DNA of 64,000 nucleotides, from NCBI GenBank assembly GCA_002342665.1, contig DDQK01000023.1, positions 5,979 through 69,978 of the forward strand, in the 5' to 3' direction. Source of the stretch: Prevotella sp. UBA2444. GTDB taxonomy: Bacteria > Bacteroidota > Bacteroidia > Bacteroidales > Bacteroidaceae. The position numbers were made by a program, and so were the translations under genes. Every line of letters begins with the position of its first letter. The stretch's first letter is position 1. Below are positions 18,896-29,137 of the stretch, in pieces. The notes under the pieces were generated by a model. That model was not told the DNA's origin. It worked only from the letters and a program-made list of their open reading frames with translations, and searched no databases.

Positions 18896-20173
18896 TTAGT
18901 CAACCTTGATATCTGTATTCACATTCTTGCAGCCGATGAGAGCGTAGAAAAGAATGTAGGCCAGCATACCGATGACGAGCCAATAGCTCAGGATCGGTCC
19001 TGCAGACTTGGCAATGCTCTCCTGGATGAGGGGCATGATACCACCTCCGACTACCATCGTCATGAAAATGCCGGATGCAGCTTCGGTGTATTTGCCCAGA
19101 CCTTCAACAGAGAGGTTGAAAATGCCACCCCACATGATAGAGGTGCATAGTCCGCAGGCAGGAATGAGGAATGCCTTGGCTGGTACATCGTGTCCGCTGA
19201 ATGCGATGGTAACGCTTTCGGGCATGAAGATTGCGATGATGAGTAGCACAATGGCCACGGCACTTACTGTCGACAGCTGCAGTTTTGTCGATACCTTGCC
19301 AGAGATGGCACTTGAGCAGGCACGTCCGATCATCATCAGAAGCCAGTATGCTGCTGCGAGAGTTCCGCCTACAGCGGCAGCTCCTTCGAAGCCGAGGTCA
19401 GTCACGTAGAAATTCAGCTCCATAGGTATACCTATTTCAATACCTACGTAGAAGAAGATGGCAATGACACCCAGCAGACAGTGACGGAAAGCCAACGGGC
19501 TATGCTCATATTGAGGAGTAGTCTTGCCAAGGGTCGGTTCGGGGATGGTTACTCTGCTGATGATCAGGAATGAGATGGCGAACACGGCCATACCAATGAA
19601 GAGCAGGGGAGCCACGTCGCCCATGCTGGTGTCGGCAGTAACCGTACCAACAAGGATACCTGCCAGCAACGGAGTCAGGGTGCCGGTCAGTGAGTTCAGC
19701 GTGCCACCGATCTGTATCAGCTGGTTGCCCTTGTTACCACCACCGCCAAGCAGGTTCAGCATCGGGTTGACCACTGTGTTGAGCATGCACACGCAGAATC
19801 CGCAGATGAATGCGCCCAACAGATAGATGAGCAGGTTCATGGCAACGGGAATACTGTCGTACGTGAACACATAAGTGCCTTCGCCAGTGATGCTTGAGAG
19901 GTACTGAAGCGCCAGGCCTACGATACCCACGATAAGGGCGATAAGGGCTGTCTTTTTGTAACCATATTTGATGAGCATCTTACCTGCTGGGATACCCATG
20001 AAGAGGTAGGCGGCAAAGTTCATCAGGTTACCCCATGCTTTGGCGAAGGGATATTCAAATCCCCAGATGTTACCAAAGGGAGCGCCCATATTCGTCACGA
20101 AACTGATCATCGCGAAGATGAAGCACATCGTTATAATGGCAATCAACTTGCCATTGTTCTTTGTCTCAGTCAT
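18896..20173 (-). CDS. MFS glucose/galactose transporter, FucP/GluP type
   Basis: 425 residues with about 12 membrane segments. FucP/GluP-type permeases take up hexoses or fucose by proton symport. The N-terminal region with FVTNMGAPFGNIWGFEYPF and the central GFCVCMLNTVVNPMLNLLGG resemble Bacteroidetes glucose/galactose permeases. Flanked by galM and galK on one transcript, its cargo is most likely galactose. It lies 35 nt after galM. Confidence 0.85.
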   Translation of the reverse strand: MTETKNNGKLIAIITMCFIFAMISFVTNMGAPFGNIWGFEYPFAKAWGNLMNFAAYLFMGIPAGKMLIKYGYKKTALIALIVGIVGLALQYLSSITGEGTYVFTYDSIPVAMNLLIYLLGAFICGFCVCMLNTVVNPMLNLLGGGGNKGNQLIQIGGTLNSLTGTLTPLLAGILVGTVTADTSMGDVAPLLFIGMAVFAISFLIISRVTIPEPTLGKTTPQYEHSPLAFRHCLLGVIAIFFYVGIEIGIPMELNFYVTDLGFEGAAAVGGTLAAAYWLLMMIGRACSSAISGKVSTKLQLSTVSAVAIVLLIIAIFMPESVTIAFSGHDVPAKAFLIPACGLCTSIMWGGIFNLSVEGLGKYTEAASGIFMTMVVGGGIMPLIQESIAKSAGPILSYWLVIGMLAYILFYALIGCKNVNTDIKVD

Positions 20174-20208
20174 TTTGTTAACAATGATTTACGAGTTCGT
20201 ACTTGTCT

Positions 20209-21300
20209 TTACTCCACGACACCGAAGCGGTAGATGGTCTTCTGCTTATAGCGCTGACCAGGATTCAGTACCACGCTGGGGAAGTATGGACGGTTGGGGC
20301 TGTCGGGGAAGTGCTGTGTCTCCAGACATACGGCAGAGCGACGGGGGAACGTGGCACCGTTGGCACCCTTGTAGCCGTTGGCAAAGTTGGCAGTGTAAAG
20401 CTGCATGCCGGGTTCTGTCGTGTAGCACTCCAGTGTACGACCGCTCTTCGGATCTGTAACTCTGGCAGCAAAACTCAGTTCACCCTCTTCCTTCTTGTTC
20501 AGTACATAGTTGTGGTCGAAGCCCTGTCCGAACTTGATTTGTTCATGGTCTGCCTCGATGTCCTGTCCGAAGGTCTTTGGTGTACGGAAGTCGAAAGGAG
20601 TGCCTTCCACCTTCAGGATCTCACCTGTAGGAATGGCCGTGTTGTCGGTGGGCAGGTAGAAATCGGCATTGATCTCGCAAATCTGGTCCTCGATGGTCGG
20701 GGTGGGATCTGCTGTGCCTGCCAGACTGAAGAAAGCGTGGTGGGTCAGGTTGACAATGGTCTTCTTGTTGGTGGTTGCCAGATACTCGATGACCAATTCG
20801 TTGAGGTCGGTGAAGGTGAACTCTACCGTCACGTCCAACTCGCCGGTGAACCCTTCCTCTCCATACGAAGAGATGCGGTGGAGTGCCAATGAGCGGGGAC
20901 CCATCTGACGGGCTTCCCACACCTTGGCGTTGAAACCTTTCAGACCTCCATGCAGATGGTTGGGACCGTCGTTGATGGCCAGTTGGTAGTCCTTTCCGTT
21001 GAGTGTGAACTGACCTTTGCAGATACGGTTGCCCCAGCGCCCGATGAGGGTTGAGAGATAAGGCTCTTTACCGCTGGTGAGCTGTTGGATACTATCGTGA
21101 CCCTGGATCACGTTGCCTACTTTACCGTCCTTGTCGGGCACCATGATAGCACAAATGGCACCTCCATAGTTGGAGATGGCCACTTCATAGCCCTTACGGT
21201 TGCGGAGGATGTACAAATCGGTCTTCTTGCCGTTGATCGTGGTCTGGAAGTTTTCTCTCTTCAGACCACACAGATTCGCTGTTTCTGAAATGTTAGCCAT
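20209..21300 (-). CDS. galM: Aldose 1-epimerase, cytoplasmic form
   Basis: 363 residues without signal peptide. NLTHHAFFSLAG carries a catalytic His, GFDHNYVLN the second, and LETQHFPDSPNRP near the C-terminus belongs to the substrate site. First gene of the galactose operon, it supplies the alpha anomer that galactokinase needs. Compared with the operon-1 copy it lacks the lipoprotein leader; the two are clear paralogues in different compartments. Confidence 0.93.
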   Translation of the reverse strand: MANISETANLCGLKRENFQTTINGKKTDLYILRNRKGYEVAISNYGGAICAIMVPDKDGKVGNVIQGHDSIQQLTSGKEPYLSTLIGRWGNRICKGQFTLNGKDYQLAINDGPNHLHGGLKGFNAKVWEARQMGPRSLALHRISSYGEEGFTGELDVTVEFTFTDLNELVIEYLATTNKKTIVNLTHHAFFSLAGTADPTPTIEDQICEINADFYLPTDNTAIPTGEILKVEGTPFDFRTPKTFGQDIEADHEQIKFGQGFDHNYVLNKKEEGELSFAARVTDPKSGRTLECYTTEPGMQLYTANFANGYKGANGATFPRRSAVCLETQHFPDSPNRPYFPSVVLNPGQRYKQKTIYRFGVVE

Positions 21301-21335
21301 ATTGAATGATTTTTAAGTTACTGTAATCTATCGTG

Positions 21336-21343
21336 CAAAGTAA
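21336..21343 (-). promoter_or_regulatory. Galactose operon -7 box
   Basis: TTACTTTG read leftward, one base off TAnnTTTG, 36 nt before the galM ATG. No clear -33 element. Confidence 0.45.
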
Positions 21344-21408
21344 CAGAAAAAAATCCAAACGGACGAATGAAACGACGAAAAAAATGCTGAACGAACTATT
21401 AAAAAACC

Positions 21409-22722
21409 CTAAATGCAGTTTTTCAGGAAGTCGGCGACCACGTAACTGCTACCTCCGATGAACACAAAATCATCTTTCTGAGCTGCGTTACTTGCTGACT
21501 CATAGGCATCTGCGACTGTCGGATAGCTCTCGCCACTGAGTCCGAGCTGTTGCCCCAGCATCTTGAGCACATTTTCAGAGATAGCACGGTGATTATTTGC
21601 TTTTGTGAAGTAGTAGATGGCATTTTTAGGTAACAGCGCCATCATGCCGTCAACGTCTTTATCCTCTACGGCACCGAAGACGATGTGCATCTTGCGACAT
21701 TCTACCTGAGCCAGCTGACGATTCAGAAACTCCCATCCAGCCACATTGTGACCTGTATCGCAGACCGTCATCGGCGAGTTCTTGATTACCTGCCAGCGTC
21801 CTTTCAGTCCTGTCAGTTGGCAGACATCCTTGAAGCCCATGCTCACCTCCTGTCCTTTGGATTCTGATTTCGAGTCGTCGGCAAAGCGGTACATATAGCC
21901 TCGCTCCTCCAGTTTGCGTACTGCGCACAGGATGGTGTTGGCATTCTTCTGTTGGTAGAGCCCGCCGAGTTCTCCTTGCAGCTTGCCATAGTGGCGTGTC
22001 CGATAGTGCATCTTGCCGCTGATGAGTTCGGCATCCATCACTTCTGGATGGTCTTCGGCGAAGGTGATGGGAGCTCCGGTCTCAGTAGCGACGGCCTCGA
22101 ATACGGGACGCGTCTCTACTGTAGCCTCGCCGATCACCACGGGTACTCCTTTCTTAATAATACCGGCCTTCTCCATCGCAATTTGTTCCAGCGAGTTGCC
22201 AAGCAGTTGGGTATGGTCGAGACTGATATTGGTGATGACGGATAGGATAGGGGTGATGATGTTCGTGCAGTCGAGACGTCCTCCCAGTCCAACCTCTATG
22301 ACGGCGATGTCGACCTTCATGTCGCTGAAGTACTTGAATGCCATGGCGGTGGTCAGCTCGAAGAAGGTAGGAGCCAACGGCTCGAAGAAATGTTTCTCGT
22401 TTTCAACGAAGTCGACGACATATTTTTCCGCGATAGGCTGTCCGTTGATGCGGATGCGCTCACAGAAGTCTACCAGATGGGGTGATGTATAGAGACCTAC
22501 TTTGTAGCCGCAGGCCTGCAGGATGGCTGCAAGCGTGTGGGCACAGGAGCCTTTGCCGTTGGTGCCGGCAATATGGATGCTTCTGAACTGCCTGTGGGGA
22601 TGCCCGAAGTGCTCATCGAGCGCCTTGGTATTATCCAGCCCTTCCTTATAGCCGCTGACACCTTGTTTCTCGAACATGGGCAGTTGGCTGAACAAATATT
22701 CGCAAGTCTCTGGGTAGGTCAT
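21409..22722 (-). CDS. folC: Folylpolyglutamate/dihydrofolate synthase
   Basis: 437 residues. Mur-ligase family enzyme that adds glutamate to dihydropteroate and to folates in the cytoplasm. The P-loop HIAGTNGKGSCAHTLAAIL lies near residues 50-68, EVGLGGRLDCTN is the second conserved block, and LDHTQLLG the third. A 20-residue stretch around DDSKSESKGQEVSMGF is not typical and looks like a loop expansion. It begins 8 nt after dnaJ and ends the ABC-F-grpE-dnaJ-folC run. Confidence 0.93.
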   Translation of the reverse strand: MTYPETCEYLFSQLPMFEKQGVSGYKEGLDNTKALDEHFGHPHRQFRSIHIAGTNGKGSCAHTLAAILQACGYKVGLYTSPHLVDFCERIRINGQPIAEKYVVDFVENEKHFFEPLAPTFFELTTAMAFKYFSDMKVDIAVIEVGLGGRLDCTNIITPILSVITNISLDHTQLLGNSLEQIAMEKAGIIKKGVPVVIGEATVETRPVFEAVATETGAPITFAEDHPEVMDAELISGKMHYRTRHYGKLQGELGGLYQQKNANTILCAVRKLEERGYMYRFADDSKSESKGQEVSMGFKDVCQLTGLKGRWQVIKNSPMTVCDTGHNVAGWEFLNRQLAQVECRKMHIVFGAVEDKDVDGMMALLPKNAIYYFTKANNHRAISENVLKMLGQQLGLSGESYPTVADAYESASNAAQKDDFVFIGGSSYVVADFLKNCI

Positions 22723-22730
22723 GTCGCTTA

Positions 22731-23885
22731 TCAGCTAAAGTAGTTCTTGAAGCGTTGGAAGATACTGTCGCGGGTCTGTTTGTCGCCCTTGAAGTTGTCT
22801 GAGTTGCGGAATTGCTCGATGGCCTGCTTCTCCTCGCGGCTGAGTGTCTTTGGTACGTAGACACTGATGTTTACTACCAGGTCTCCCTTGCCTGAACCAT
22901 AGCCCTGTACGGCTGGCAGACCCTTGCCGCGCAGACGGAGCGTCTTTCCGGGCTGAGTGCCGTTGTCGAGCTTCACTTTCAGCTTGGTGCCCTCGATGGT
23001 TGGTATCTCTACTTCGCCGCCGAGTGCTGCTGTCGGGAAGTCGAGCAGCAGATTGTAGATCAGGTCATTGCCGTCGCGCACAAAGGTGTCGTGCTCAGCC
23101 TCCTCGATAAACACTTGTATGTCGCCGGCGATACCGTTGTGCTTTCCGGCGTTACCCTTGCCGGGCACATTGACCACCATGCCCTCGGCTACGCCTGCAG
23201 GAATGTTGATCTCTACCACTTCCTCGCCTTTCTCGATGCCCGTTCCGCCGCAGTGCTTACACTTGTTCTTGATCACCATGCCCTCGCCGCCGCATGTCGG
23301 GCAGACGCTCTGCTGCTGCATCATACCGAAGATACTCTGTGTGGTATGGGTGATCACGCCGGAGCCGTGACACGTAGGACACTGTTCCTTGCCGCTACCA
23401 GCCTCGGCACCCGAGCCATTGCAGTGCGGGCAGGCAATGTCCTTGCGCACCTTGAACTTCTTGGTCACGCCCTTGTTGATCTCCTCCAGTGTGAGTTTCA
23501 CCTTCAGGCGGAGGTCGCTGCCACGATGCTGCTGCGGACGGCGCTGACCTCCGAAGCCACCGAAGCCATGCCCACCGAAGATATCACCGAACATCGAGAA
23601 GATGTCGTCCATGTTCATCGATGCACCGCCGAAGCCGCTGAAGTCGAAGCCGCCCATGTTAGGACCGTCGAAGCCGAACTGATCGTACTGCTGACGCGTC
23701 TTAGGATCGTGGAGCACGTTATAGGCCTCTGCGGCCTCCTTGAATTTCTCCTCAGCCTCCTTGTCGCCGGGGTTGCGGTCGGGATGGTATTTGATGGCTA
23801 TCTTGCGATACGCTTTCTTGATCTCGTCTTCCGAGGCGGTCTTCTCGACCCCAAGCACCTCGTAGTAGTCACGCTTTTGTGCCAT
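22731..23885 (-). CDS. dnaJ: Chaperone DnaJ
   Basis: 384 residues. Hsp40 co-chaperone that delivers clients to DnaK and stimulates its ATPase. The J domain (residues 1-70) has H34-P-D; it is followed by a Gly/Phe-rich stretch with GGFGGQ-type sequence, four zinc repeats ([32 protein letters not shown]) and the C-terminal client-binding domains. It follows grpE, the usual pairing, after a 46-nt spacer containing degenerate 7-nt repeats. Confidence 0.97.
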   Translation of the reverse strand: MAQKRDYYEVLGVEKTASEDEIKKAYRKIAIKYHPDRNPGDKEAEEKFKEAAEAYNVLHDPKTRQQYDQFGFDGPNMGGFDFSGFGGASMNMDDIFSMFGDIFGGHGFGGFGGQRRPQQHRGSDLRLKVKLTLEEINKGVTKKFKVRKDIACPHCNGSGAEAGSGKEQCPTCHGSGVITHTTQSIFGMMQQQSVCPTCGGEGMVIKNKCKHCGGTGIEKGEEVVEINIPAGVAEGMVVNVPGKGNAGKHNGIAGDIQVFIEEAEHDTFVRDGNDLIYNLLLDFPTAALGGEVEIPTIEGTKLKVKLDNGTQPGKTLRLRGKGLPAVQGYGSGKGDLVVNISVYVPKTLSREEKQAIEQFRNSDNFKGDKQTRDSIFQRFKNYFS

Positions 23886-23904
23886 TATCTTTCTTTATAC
23901 TTAT

Positions 23905-23940
23905 CACTATTCACTATTCTCTCTTCACTCTTCACTGTCC
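23905..23940. repeat. Period-7 repeat in the grpE-dnaJ spacer
   Basis: Degenerate heptads TCACTAT, TCACTAT, TCTCTCT, TCACTCT, TCACTGT. The right end runs into the grpE stop region. Similar heptads occur in the signal peptide of the porin gene at 40854-40884. Confidence 0.6.
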
Positions 23941-24522
23941 CACGGCTACTTTTGCGTGGCGGATAACCTTGTCGTTGAGCTTGTAGCCCTGCTGCAGGCA
24001 GTCGATCACCTTGCCCTTCTTGTCGTCGCCCATGCCGGGTACCATCGCCACGGCCTCATGCACGTCGGTGTCGAAGTCGGCACCCTCGGTCTCTATCTTG
24101 CTCACGCCCTGACTCTCCAGCGTCTTGATGAACTTCTGATGGATCAGAGTCATACCCTCGCGCAGCACCTCCGGGTCGTCGGTTTTGGCGCCGTTCTCGA
24201 TGGCACGCTCCATATCGTCGAGGATGGGTAGGATGGCAGTGATCACCTTCTCTCCGCCGTTCAGTATCAGTTCGGCGCGCTCCTTCAGCGTGCGCTTGCG
24301 GTAGTTGTCAAACTCGGCCACCTTGTATAGCAGCTGGTTCTTCAACTCTGCGATTTCCTCCTGGGCTTTCTCCAGGGAATCTTTCTCGTCGGATGCTTCT
24401 GCTTCCTCTGTGGTCTCAGTGTTCTCAGTGGCTGATTCGGCTTCTGCCGTTTTGTCAGTTTCCTCAGCGGGCTGCTCTTCCTGCAGTTCCTCGTCCTTGA
24501 TGTCGATATCTTTTTCTTTCAT
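23932..24522 (-). CDS. grpE: Nucleotide exchange factor GrpE
   Basis: 196 residues from ATG 24522; the frame extends upstream only to a TTG. GrpE releases ADP from DnaK. An acidic, disordered N-terminus of about 60 residues precedes a coiled coil (EKAQEEIAELKNQLLYKVAEFDNYRKRT) and the beta-wing domain ending VDKVIRHAKVAVGQ-like sequence typical of GrpE. It lies between the ABC-F gene and dnaJ. Confidence 0.95.
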   Translation of the reverse strand: MKEKDIDIKDEELQEEQPAEETDKTAEAESATENTETTEEAEASDEKDSLEKAQEEIAELKNQLLYKVAEFDNYRKRTLKERAELILNGGEKVITAILPILDDMERAIENGAKTDDPEVLREGMTLIHQKFIKTLESQGVSKIETEGADFDTDVHEAVAMVPGMGDDKKGKVIDCLQQGYKLNDKVIRHAKVAVGQ

Positions 24523-24563
24523 AATAGCGTTGTTTAAATGTTCTGCCAATCTCCTTGCAAAAT

Positions 24564-26192
<1,629 letters not shown>

Positions 26193-26227
26193 TTATACCT
26201 TATTATATTAATTCTTAATTTGGGGTG

Positions 26228-26259
26228 CAAAGGTACAAAAAAAAGCTCGAACAGCCAAA
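26228..26259 (-). promoter_or_regulatory. ABC-F promoter
   Basis: TTTG (26259-26256), 20 nt, TACCTTTG (26235-26228), read leftward; a full consensus match about 45 nt before the ATG. Confidence 0.75.
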
Positions 26260-26275
26260 CTATTCCTTCTCTTTT

Positions 26276-26422
26276 TTAGATGGTCTGCTCACGACGACTT
26301 CTTCGACAGGTGGAAGGTCGTATAGAGATAAGGTCAACCTGATAATATCCGTGGGCGAGACGGTGGCGCATCTTGGCAATCTCAATCCAAGGTGTTCCGG
26401 CTATCCTGATTTCAGCTCTTAT
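26276..26422 (-). pseudogene. HepT-like (DUF86, HEPN) toxin fragment
   Basis: Read leftward, the frame gives about 48 codons resembling the C-terminal part of HepT-type HEPN ribonuclease toxins: GTPWIEIAKMRHRLAHGYYQ, including the RX4HXY catalytic pattern (R-HRLA-H-G-Y), followed by VDL. A stop (TAG) lies immediately upstream in frame, so the N-terminal half is gone. The tail after VDL is Arg/Ser-rich and looks non-native. No MNT-type antitoxin partner is present. The call rests on eye recognition of a short motif. Confidence 0.6.
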
Positions 26423-26440
26423 CTACACTATAAAAACAAT

Positions 26441-26928
26441 AACCCGCACATCTCGCACATCTGCTATATCTGATTGATTATCAATGCACTTTGTGAAAGC
26501 CTATCTCGCATTTATCTCGCATTTACCTCGCAGCACATGCGGAAATTGGGCAAAAAAGGGAGGCTTGGAGGTGTTTTGGATAGTCTAAACACCATCGGGA
26601 ATAGGTCTGAAAGGAGGCTTTAGAGGCTTCCTGCTCTGAAATTCTCTAGAGAATTTAGAGGTTTAAAGGCACTAAAGGTATGCATTGGAGCCACCTTTCG
26701 GGTAAATTCTCTAGAGAATTTACCCTTTCGAGGGCTCCTGTTGCTAAAATTGTGGCCTGTAGTGACCGTCTTTAGACTATCCAAAGCAGGAAAGAAGCTC
26801 CCGAATGGCCATGAAAATGCCCGAAACGATGGCTGCTGCGAGGTAAATGCGAGATAAATGCGAGAAACCCTGCTTTGTAACCATCTGTATTGCAGATGGT
26901 TATAGCAGATGTGCGAGATGTGCGGGTT
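26441..26928. repeat. 488-bp mirrored inverted-repeat structure
   Basis: Concentric elements about a centre near 26682: arm A 26441-26468 / 26901-26928 (28 nt, perfect), hairpin 26473-26485 / 26879-26901, arm B 26504-26535 / 26834-26865 (32 nt, perfect), arm C 26575-26589 / 26771-26785 (15 nt, perfect), and self-palindromes AAATTCTCTAGAGAATTT (26639-26656) and a 24-bp palindrome (26701-26724). The A-B spacers are 35 nt on both sides. It occupies the otherwise gene-free space between the ABC-F promoter and the VirE gene and could be a replication origin, a fold-back element or a regulatory RNA/DNA structure. Confidence 0.85.
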
Positions 26929-26945
26929 GTTTGTTTTACTATATG

Positions 26946-26976
26946 TTGGAGATATCGGAAAAAAGTTGTATCTTTG
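26946..26976 (+). promoter_or_regulatory. VirE-gene promoter
   Basis: TTGG (26946-26949), 19 nt, TATCTTTG (26969-26976). The predicted start near 26983 rules out start codons upstream and selects ATG 27012. It begins 18 nt beyond the mirrored repeat. Confidence 0.65.
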
Positions 26977-27011
26977 CACCCGAAAATCAACAGTCAATAT
27001 CAAGAACATCT

Positions 27012-29111
27012 ATGGAATATCGCATTACTAAAATCAAGACCAAGGACGACAGTTTCGGCACGCCCGTGAGCATCAGCCTCAGTGAAGCGGTGCGGAAAAT
27101 GCAGTCGGAGACGGCAGCACCACAGGTGGACAACATTGCCCGTCACATCAGCCAGTCGCTGCTCGAGCAGCAGGAGCTGGGGTGGGGACGCTTCGGCATC
27201 AAGGGGATGGACGACCTGCCATACCTCATCTTCTCGGCCACCTTCTCGCGGCAGGGGCTGCAGGAGATGCGCCAGCCGTCGGGACTGATGCTGCTCTCGG
27301 TCGACTACGGGTTCGACATGGCGAAGATGCAGCAGATACGCCAGGCTGCCAGTCAGCTGCCGCAGACGGTGCTCGTATTCCGCAGCATCAGTCGCCGCAG
27401 CCTGAAAATCGTGGTCCGCTGTCAGCCCCGTGATGGTCAGCTGCCTGCCGACGCTGCTGCCTACGAGGCGTTTCTGAGCGACGCCCAGCAGCAGGCTGCC
27501 AAGTACTACGGCGTGTTCTGCGACTGTAAGATAGGTATACGCGAGGAATCGCTCAGCCGAGGCTGCCGCATGAGCCAGGACAGCAGCCTCTACTACAACC
27601 CCGACGCCGAGCCGCTGACCATCATCGACAAGGGGCAGAGCGTGCTGGCCGACTATCCCAACGCCCGCACCGACACTCATGGCTGGACGACGAGCGACCC
27701 GGAGCCCAGCGAGCGCGACAAGGAGCGGGCCGACTTCTACGCCTGCCGCCGCAAAGCCCGCGAGGACTACAAGCCGGAGTCGGACGATGCCGACGTACAG
27801 ACCGACGGCGAGCTGACGCTGCTGGCCCAGTACTGCCGCAAGTCGGCACTGCCGCTGGAGTCGAGCGTCGTGCGTGCCTCGCGCTACTACTACGGCATCA
27901 GCCAGGACAACATACGCAGCATCTTCTGCAGCGTCTACGACACCATCCCCGAGGGACGGTCCATGGCGATGATGAGCGAGAAGGAGCGTATAGCCCGCAA
28001 GGTGCAGGATTTCTTCGAGCGGCGCTACGAACTGCGCTACAACGTGATGAAACTGACCGAGGAGTTCCGTCCAAAGGGCTACGACTATCACCCCTGGATG
28101 CCGCTGACCGACAGGGACGTTAGGCGTATCGCCCACGAGGAGATGATCGACGCGGGGGCGGCCTGGTCGGTAGACATTGAGCTCTACGTGCGCTCATCCC
28201 TGGTCAAGAGCTACAACCCCGTACATGAATTCCTGGCCGGGTGCGGCAAGTGGGACCAGAAGCGCGACTACATCGGAGAAATGGCGCGCAGAGTGCCCAA
28301 CCGCTATCCCGACTGGGAGACGTTCTTCCACCGCTGGTTCCTCGGTATGGTGGCACAGTGGCAGGGGAGAAGCCGCGACTTCGGCAACGCGGTGGTGCCC
28401 ATGCTCATCGGACCGCAGGCCACCCACAAGTCGACCTTCTGCAAACTGCTCGTACCGATGGGGCTGCGCGAATATTACATCGACGACATCAAGATGCAGA
28501 ATGCCGAACAGGTGGAGCGCATGCTGGGGCGCATGGCACTGGTGAACATCGACGAGTATAACGCCAAGACCGACCGCGAGCAGGCGAAGATCAAGCGCAT
28601 ACTCACGGAGAAGGATGTGCAGGTGAGGCGCATGAGGAGCGAACAGTACGTGATGACGCAGAGAATGGCCTCGTTTATCGCCACCACCAACGAGCGACAG
28701 CCGCTGAACGACCCCACGGGTTCGCGACGCTACCTCTGCGTGGAGGTGACCGGCATCATCGACACCGATACGCCCATCAACTATCAGCAGCTCTATGCCT
28801 AGGCACTCTGGGAGCTGGACCATCAGCAGCCCTACTACTTCACCAAGGAGGAGGAGACGGCCATCGAGCAGCACAACAGACAGTACCAGAATCTCTCGAC
28901 CACGGAGATCCTGCTGGCCTCCTATTTCGAGCCGGCAGAGCGCAACAAACACCACTTCATGCGTGCCGTCGACATACTGGCAGAGCTGCAGGGGCACGTG
29001 ACAGGAGCCGACAAGCCCAACATGAAGCAGCTCACGCTGGCCCTGAAGGCTGCGCGCTACCAGTATGGGGCCAATGGAAGCGTCAGAGGCTGGTACGTCA
29101 AGAGGCGATAG
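27012..29111 (+). pseudogene. VirE / BT4734-family primase-helicase-like protein, interrupted by an amber codon
   Basis: From ATG 27012 the frame runs 596 codons to TAG at 28800-28802, then continues in the same frame for 102 more codons to TAG 29109-29111. The extension (ALWELDHQQPYYFTKEEE, then ILLASYFEPAERNKHHF) is the normal C-terminus of the family (DUF3874-like). Order: VirE_N/BT4734-like domain (about 40-220), a linker, then the VirE P-loop domain with GPQATHKST (K473) and VNIDEYNAKTDREQAKIKR. The family occurs on mobile and capsule-linked islands in Bacteroidales. The stop sits where relatives probably have Gln, so CAG to TAG is the simplest change. Confidence 0.85.
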
Positions 29112-29137
29112 CCAGTATTGTTTTAATTGATAATAGG

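Noticed and set aside
26441..26928. CRISPR array
   Set aside because: Repeats are inverted, not direct with unique spacers, and no cas gene is present.
26620..27009. 129-codon leftward frame over the mirrored repeat
   Set aside because: It consists of the palindromes and arms; no protein-like sequence.
26847..27011. Upstream extension of the VirE protein
   Set aside because: It runs through arm B, arm A and the promoter; start 27012 lies downstream of the predicted transcript start.
28800..28802. Genome-wide TAG recoding to Gln
   Set aside because: Other genes in the window, such as maf, end properly in TAG; a local mutation is simpler.
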